The notes beneath the pieces are model-generated. The model made no database searches. It saw only the letters and a list, made by a program, of their open reading frames with translations, and was not told where the DNA came from. From NCBI GenBank assembly GCA_938030915.1, contig CALHIO010000310.1, positions 1-9,799 on the forward strand: 9,799 nt of DNA. The letters are read 5' to 3'. Shown here one piece after another: positions 6,261 to 9,799 of this stretch (its first letter is position 1; every line of letters starts with the position of its first letter). This DNA is from an uncultured Gemmatimonadota bacterium (GTDB lineage: Bacteria > Gemmatimonadota > Gemmatimonadetes > Longimicrobiales > Gaopeijiaceae). Position numbers and translations under genes: made by a program.

Positions 6261-6866
6261 ATGGTTCGGTCGCTCAGACGGTCGGCTGTCGCGCTTGTTG
6301 CTTGTTTGACCTTCCCCGGAGCGGCTGAAGGCCAGCTTCAGTTGACGAACTCCTGGTCGTCCACGTCGAGCGTGTTTGTGGACCTGAATTACACCGGTGA
6401 CCCTTCCTGCAGCACCACCCTCTTCAGTGAGGCCTACACGTGGTGCGAGGGAGCATTCGAAGGAAACAATCTGGGGAATTCGGATCCCGGTGAGGCCAAT
6501 GTTCTCCAGTTCATCGAGAACGAGGCCGGTGAGGACCAGAACGGATGGCTGAGCAATCCGTTCCGCATCGACGGGGTGGGGGAAGACGACTACTCCGGTC
6601 TTGCCGCCGGACCGCTCTCATTCGGGGCCATCTATCAGGACTTCGTTTTGGCTCTGAAAGCCGGTAACAACTTCAGCCTGTACTATTTTGCGGTTCCGGT
6701 CGAGTCGTTGACATTCCACCTGCCGGAAGGATCGGAAGCTCTGTCGCATTGGACCGTGTACGGCGGTGACGAGACGACCGTCACCGTTCCTGAGCCAGGA
6801 ATGCTGTTCCTGCTCAGCGCAGGGCTCCTCGCTCTGGGCATCCGCAGGAGGCGTCTGAGCGCCTGA
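6261..6866 (+). CDS. PEP-CTERM sorting-domain protein
   Basis: This is a predicted exported protein of 201 residues. The N-terminus MVRSLRRS plus a hydrophobic stretch to about residue 20 forms a signal peptide, with cleavage likely near A-E-G/Q (22-25). The C-terminus has V-P-E-P at 176-179, a hydrophobic segment at 180-194 and an R-R-R-R tail, which is the PEP-CTERM signal recognised by an exosortase. The central domain (F-V-L-A-L-K-A-G-N-N-F-S-L-Y-Y-F, about 128-143, and L-S-H-W-T-V-Y-G-G, 161-169) resembles sequences common in PEP-CTERM proteins of unknown function; Cys50 and Cys62 may pair. I chose ATG at 6261 because it follows GGAAG at 6249-6253 and begins a proper signal peptide, although the frame is open further upstream. 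A Leu-Val-Ala-Cys at 12-15 mimics a lipobox but would be unusually short. No exosortase or polysaccharide gene is in the window. Confidence 0.88.
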   Translation: MVRSLRRSAVALVACLTFPGAAEGQLQLTNSWSSTSSVFVDLNYTGDPSCSTTLFSEAYTWCEGAFEGNNLGNSDPGEANVLQFIENEAGEDQNGWLSNPFRIDGVGEDDYSGLAAGPLSFGAIYQDFVLALKAGNNFSLYYFAVPVESLTFHLPEGSEALSHWTVYGGDETTVTVPEPGMLFLLSAGLLALGIRRRRLSA

Positions 6867-6881
6867 AGCTCGCTGCCTCAT

Positions 6882-6926
6882 TCTCGGGGCGCCCTAACCA
6901 GGCGTGATGTGACGTTTCTCCCGAGA
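6882..6926. terminator. Nested inverted repeats between convergent genes
   Basis: TCTCGGG at 6882-6888 pairs with CCCGAGA at 6920-6926, and inside it CGCC (6890-6893) pairs with GGCG (6901-6904). It sits 15 bases after the PEP-CTERM stop codon, in the 116-base gap before the convergent methyltransferase gene. Another stem, CCCAC/GTGGG (6944-6961), follows. T-runs are absent, so this is a weak candidate for a bidirectional terminator. Confidence 0.35.
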
Positions 6927-6982
6927 CATGCACCTCGTCCTTTCCCACCTCGGCGCGTGGGTGAGCCACCAGGAGTTCAGGG

Positions 6983-7987
6983 TCAGCCCCTCGGCGCGAA
7001 GCGGTAGTGACCGACGATCCACTCGGATCCCTGTCGGTAGCCGAACAATTCCTCGCAGGCGAGGAAGAAGAGGCGCCAACGGTGGAACCAGCGATCGGCG
7101 TCATGGCCGTACGTATCCCGGAGCACCGGCATGACCTGCTCCTTCCGTCGTTCCAGATTTTCGCGCCATGCACGGGCGGTGCGCTCGTAATGCGTGCCGT
7201 CGACCTCCCAGTCCTCCTCGACGACGAGGTCATCATCGAAACGGCGAAAGAGGTCGAAGGACGGCATGATGCCGCCGGTGAAGAAATACCGACCCATCCA
7301 GTTGTCGTCGCCTTCTGTCTCAAACGGGTACGCGTATTCCCGGTGACAGAACACGTGCACGAAGAGGCGCGCGTCGTCCTTCATCCACCCACGGATCCGT
7401 CGCAGGAGTTCCTGATAGTTCCGCATATGCTCGAACATCTCGACGCTCACCACCCGATCGAAGCGCCCGTCGAGCTGGAGTTCGTTCATGTCTGCGGTGA
7501 TGATCCGTACGTTGTCCGGCGCGCGTCCCTCGATGAACCGACGCTGCGGGGCGGAGTTCGACACTGCGGTGATGCGCGCGTTCGGAAAGCGGCGAGCCAT
7601 GTGCAGCGTGAGGGATCCCCACCCACACCCGAGCTCGAGAATGTCCTGACCATCTGCGAGACCGGCCCGGTCCGCGGTCAGGTTTAGCATCGCGTCCTCT
7701 GCCTCGCCAAGCGTCGACACCCCGTCGGGCCAGTAGGCTCCGCTGTACTTCAGGTTCGGACCCAAGGTGAGCTCGAAGAACTCGGGCGGGAGTTCGTAAT
7801 GCTGCTCGTTGGCCTTCTCGGGTACGAGGGCCACGGCACTCGTCGCGAGTTCGGCCGCAAACTCCTCGACGCTCGGGCCCTCTGCTGCGTCGGCGAGACG
7901 CTGGGCAAGAAGGCGCCGGACGCCCAGTCTCAGCCCGGGGAGTGGGACGAGACCGCGCTCGGCAAGATCGATGGCGAGTGCGGTCAT
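6983..7987 (-). CDS. Cyclopropane-synthase-family SAM methyltransferase, coclaurine-N-methyltransferase-like
   Basis: This is a class I S-adenosylmethionine-dependent methyltransferase of 334 residues. It contains N-E-Q-H-Y-E-L-P-P-E-F-F at 60-71, the SAM-binding motif E-L-G-C-G-W-G at 118-124, and S-V-E-M-F-E-H-M-R-N-Y at 181-191. In plant coclaurine N-methyltransferases the corresponding Glu, Glu and His form the active site; here they are Glu183, Glu186 and His187. The later segments F-C-H-R-E-Y-A-Y-P-F and W-M-G-R-Y-F-F-T-G-G-I-M-P-S, and the C-terminal E-L-F-G-Y, also resemble that subfamily more than E. coli cyclopropane synthase. The Cys of the E. coli bicarbonate site is replaced by Gly83. 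The N-terminal extension is short. The start ATG overlaps the stop of the preceding gene by four bases (ATGA), which indicates translational coupling. The substrate is unknown: a fatty acyl chain or an amine are both possible, with lipid favoured by context. Confidence 0.9.
   Translation of the reverse strand: MTALAIDLAERGLVPLPGLRLGVRRLLAQRLADAAEGPSVEEFAAELATSAVALVPEKANEQHYELPPEFFELTLGPNLKYSGAYWPDGVSTLGEAEDAMLNLTADRAGLADGQDILELGCGWGSLTLHMARRFPNARITAVSNSAPQRRFIEGRAPDNVRIITADMNELQLDGRFDRVVSVEMFEHMRNYQELLRRIRGWMKDDARLFVHVFCHREYAYPFETEGDDNWMGRYFFTGGIMPSFDLFRRFDDDLVVEEDWEVDGTHYERTARAWRENLERRKEQVMPVLRDTYGHDADRWFHRWRLFFLACEELFGYRQGSEWIVGHYRFAPRG
7984..7987 (-). other. ATGA stop/start overlap in the lipid-modification operon
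   Basis: The TGA of the cyclopropane synthase gene and the ATG of the following methyltransferase gene share bases in ATGA. This is a standard sign of translational coupling, and it confirms the start of the downstream gene. Confidence 0.9.
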
Positions 7988-9219
7988 GCGACGTGCCTCC
8001 GCAGCGGCGGGAGATCGACGAGCCCGGGAACATCAGCCTGGGGCTTCGCGAAGAGGAATTGGATGGATCCCAGGACCGCTTCGTCGAAGCCGCCCTCGCA
8101 ATAGCAGAAGTAGAACTCCCAGATGCGCTTGAAGTGCTCGTCGAAGCCCTGCGCTTCGATCCGATCCCACCGATCGAAGAAGCGTGCGCGCCACCGACGC
8201 AGCGTCTCCGCGTAATGGGGAGTGAGGTCCTCGAGGTGTACGAGTCGAAGGTCAGTCGGGGCGGCTGCCCTGGACAGGGCTGAAATCGACGGAATACAGC
8301 TGCCGGGGAAGATGTATTTCTTGATGAAGTCGACTTCGCGCCGGGCTGACTCGTAGAAACGATCCTGGATCGTGATCGCCTGAATCGCGGCGAGGCCATG
8401 TGGCGCCAGAAGGTGCGCGCACTGCTGGAAGTACGTCTCGAAATAGTGGTGGCCGACGGCCTCGATCATCTCGATCGACACGAGCTTGTCGAAGGTCCCG
8501 GTCAGCTTTCGGTAGTCCTCGAGCATCACCGAAACCCGGTCGTCGAGCCCCGCCTCACGGATCCTTTGCGTCGCGAGTCCGTGCTGCTCCCGGGAGATCG
8601 TCGTGGTGGTGACCCGGCACCCGTACGTCGAGGCGGCATGCAGGGCGAAGCCCCCCCAGCCGGTTCCGATCTCCACGACGTGGTCGTCGGGCCCGAGGTC
8701 GAGCTTGCGGCAGAGCCGATCGTACTTGGAGATGGATGCGTCGTTCAGGGTCGATACCGGATCGTCGAAGATGCCCGCCGAGTAGGTCATCGTCTCGTCG
8801 AGAAACTCGCGGAAGAAGTCGTTCCCCAGATCGTAGTGTGCGTGGATGTTACGACGGCTTCCAGACTCGGTGTTACGGTTCCGGGCATGCAAGAAGTGGC
8901 GCAACGGCTGGGCAACTCGGGCCAGCCCGGTTTCCATGCCGTCGAGCACCTCCCGATTCCGAACGAAAAGTCGCACGAGCGCGGTGAGGTCCGGGGTCGT
9001 CCATGCCCCGTCCGCGTACGCCTCGGCAGCGCCGACGTGGCCTCCGAAGGCTACGGCGCGATAGAAGCCCGGATCGAGCACGTTCACCGTGGCGGACAGA
9101 CCATCGGTGGTACCGTGAACCGAGGTGCGGTCCCCGTCGATCAGAGTCAGGCGACCCCGGTCGAGTGCGCCGAGTTGAGCGCGTACCGCCCTCTTGGCGA
9201 GCGTGTCGAAGAAGCTCAT
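7984..9219 (-). CDS. cfa: Cyclopropane-fatty-acyl-phospholipid synthase family protein
   Basis: Members of this family transfer a methylene or methyl group from S-adenosylmethionine to the double bond of unsaturated acyl chains in membrane phospholipids. The 411-residue protein has an N-terminal domain (about 1-120), the motif H-Y-D-L-G-N-D-F-F at 128-136, the SAM-binding E-I-G-T-G-W-G-G at 183-190, the catalytic-region S-I-E-M-I-E-A-V-G at 248-256 (Glu253 matches E. coli Glu239), and F-I-K-K-Y-I-F-P-G at 298-306. Compared with the E. coli enzyme, two bicarbonate ligands differ: Cys139 is Ala148 and His266 is Gln280, while Ile282 and Tyr336 are kept. This Q-A-I-T-I variant resembles the plant-type and DUF1365-linked subfamily. 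It follows DUF1365 by 12 bases, with TGAGG at that gene's stop codon as a likely Shine-Dalgarno sequence, and overlaps the next gene by four bases. Cyclopropane formation is probable but not certain. Confidence 0.93.
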   Translation of the reverse strand: MSFFDTLAKRAVRAQLGALDRGRLTLIDGDRTSVHGTTDGLSATVNVLDPGFYRAVAFGGHVGAAEAYADGAWTTPDLTALVRLFVRNREVLDGMETGLARVAQPLRHFLHARNRNTESGSRRNIHAHYDLGNDFFREFLDETMTYSAGIFDDPVSTLNDASISKYDRLCRKLDLGPDDHVVEIGTGWGGFALHAASTYGCRVTTTTISREQHGLATQRIREAGLDDRVSVMLEDYRKLTGTFDKLVSIEMIEAVGHHYFETYFQQCAHLLAPHGLAAIQAITIQDRFYESARREVDFIKKYIFPGSCIPSISALSRAAAPTDLRLVHLEDLTPHYAETLRRWRARFFDRWDRIEAQGFDEHFKRIWEFYFCYCEGGFDEAVLGSIQFLFAKPQADVPGLVDLPPLRRHVA

Positions 9220-9231
9220 TGGGTCAGAACC

Positions 9232-9799
9232 TCACGCGGATCGTTTCGCAGGGTGGACGAAGAAGGGCACACGCTTGAGCCAGAGTCGAAACGCCTGCCA
9301 GTAGATGCCGACGGCGACTCTCGCCGTCATGAGCGGATAGGAGAGGAGTACGCCCGAGAGCGTTCGACCCGTGATTTCACGGCGCCGGAGGGAGAGGGAT
9401 GCATCGAACATTTTCGTCCCGCCACCCGACCCGTCTGTCTGGTTCGTCATGTGCACCGTCAGAGCCGCACCGGGCTCGCTGAAACGCCACGAGTACGCAT
9501 GGTCCATGTCCATGAATGGAGAGACATGAAAGGCCTTGCCGAATTCATGCGCGCGGCCGGTGGCGCCGGCCCCGTCGATGGAGGGGTCGTCTTCCGCGCG
9601 GCCGGTGACCGCGTAGATATGCCGTTCGCCCCACGGGGTGTTGGTGATCTCCGACAGGATCGTCTCGACATGCTCGCCATCGGGCGTGAAGCAGTAGTAG
9701 AACGTCACCGGATTCTGGACGTACCCGAAGTAGCGCAGATGGGTGAGCACACGGATCGGTCCCGCGGGCCGTCGACCGGTTAGGCGTTCGGCCTCGTCC
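9232..9799 (-). CDS. DUF1365 family protein (N-terminus off window)
   Basis: The last 188 or so residues of a DUF1365 protein are visible; the gene enters from the right edge, and the frame is open there. The family signature T-G-R-R-P-A-G-P-I-R-V-L-T-H-L-R-Y-F-G-Y is followed by N-P-V-T-F-Y-Y-C-F, and later by W-G-E-R-H, F-H-V-S-P-F-M-D-M and the C-terminal R-V-P-F-F-V-H-P. A GTG at 9750 in this stretch is an internal Val codon rather than the start, because conserved family sequence continues upstream of it. DUF1365 genes commonly sit beside cyclopropane synthase genes and a flavin-dependent oxidoreductase in lipid-modification or light/singlet-oxygen-responsive operons; the molecular function is unproven. 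Its stop lies 12 bases before the cfa start codon, so the two are almost certainly co-transcribed. Confidence 0.93.
   Translation of the reverse strand, partial: DEAERLTGRRPAGPIRVLTHLRYFGYVQNPVTFYYCFTPDGEHVETILSEITNTPWGERHIYAVTGRAEDDPSIDGAGATGRAHEFGKAFHVSPFMDMDHAYSWRFSEPGAALTVHMTNQTDGSGGGTKMFDASLSLRRREITGRTLSGVLLSYPLMTARVAVGIYWQAFRLWLKRVPFFVHPAKRSA

Noticed and set aside
6297..6305. Lipobox-like Leu-Val-Ala-Cys in the PEP-CTERM protein signal
   Set aside because: Cys at residue 15 leaves a hydrophobic core of only about six residues, and the C-terminal PEP-CTERM signal already explains surface sorting.
7320..8399. Minus-strand open frame of 359 codons
   Set aside because: It is out of frame with two well-supported methyltransferases on the same strand and is Arg/Ser-rich, without recognisable motifs.
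8398..9783. Plus-strand open frame of 461 codons
   Set aside because: It is antisense to the cyclopropane synthase and DUF1365 genes, both strongly supported by motifs; the translated frame looks like a compositional shadow.
1..9799. A wholly new multi-gene defence or mobile system
   Set aside because: No transposase, integrase, nuclease, toxin-antitoxin, CRISPR repeats or phage genes were seen; the genes belong to recognisable families.

Overview
The window looks like chromosomal DNA from a high-GC, Gram-negative-type bacterium. Gemmatimonadota, or a related environmental lineage, is my best guess. It rests on the mix of genes: a lipoprotein with Ig-like repeats and a leishmanolysin-type protease domain, a PEP-CTERM protein, an isolated ornithine carbamoyltransferase and a cyclopropane-synthase/DUF1365 operon. 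No single marker proves the phylum. I see no rRNA, tRNA, CRISPR array, insertion sequence or phage gene.

Left part (1-2341). A class A beta-lactamase-like serine hydrolase with a lipoprotein signal runs off the left edge on the minus strand. Divergent from it is a complete ornithine carbamoyltransferase (argF/arcB type, plus strand), followed after 67 bases by a small CPXCG-motif cysteine-rich protein.

Middle (2342-6866). A 1138-residue minus-strand surface lipoprotein combines four Ig-like repeats of exactly 84 residues, one further Ig/filamin-like domain, a BspA/DUF285 module with nine repeats of exactly 25 residues, a putative-Ig domain and a C-terminal zinc metalloprotease with all expected ligands. 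Divergent from it is a PEP-CTERM protein that should be sorted by an exosortase encoded elsewhere. The 390-base region between the two is AT-richer than its surroundings and dense in signals: a paired direct repeat, three inverted repeats and a sigma-54-like -24/-12 element about 40 bases before the PEP-CTERM start codon.

Right part (6983-9799). A minus-strand operon, transcribed right to left, encodes DUF1365 (5' end beyond the window), a cyclopropane-fatty-acid-synthase-family enzyme and a second methyltransferase of the same superfamily that resembles plant coclaurine N-methyltransferases. The genes are 12 bases apart and then overlap by 4 bases (ATGA). The context suggests S-adenosylmethionine-dependent modification of membrane lipids. 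The exact product (cyclopropane, methyl-branched or furan fatty acid, or something else) cannot be read from the sequence.

The most interesting points are the putative sigma-54 control region of the PEP-CTERM gene, the composite adhesin-protease lipoprotein, and the paired non-canonical cyclopropane-synthase-like enzymes.
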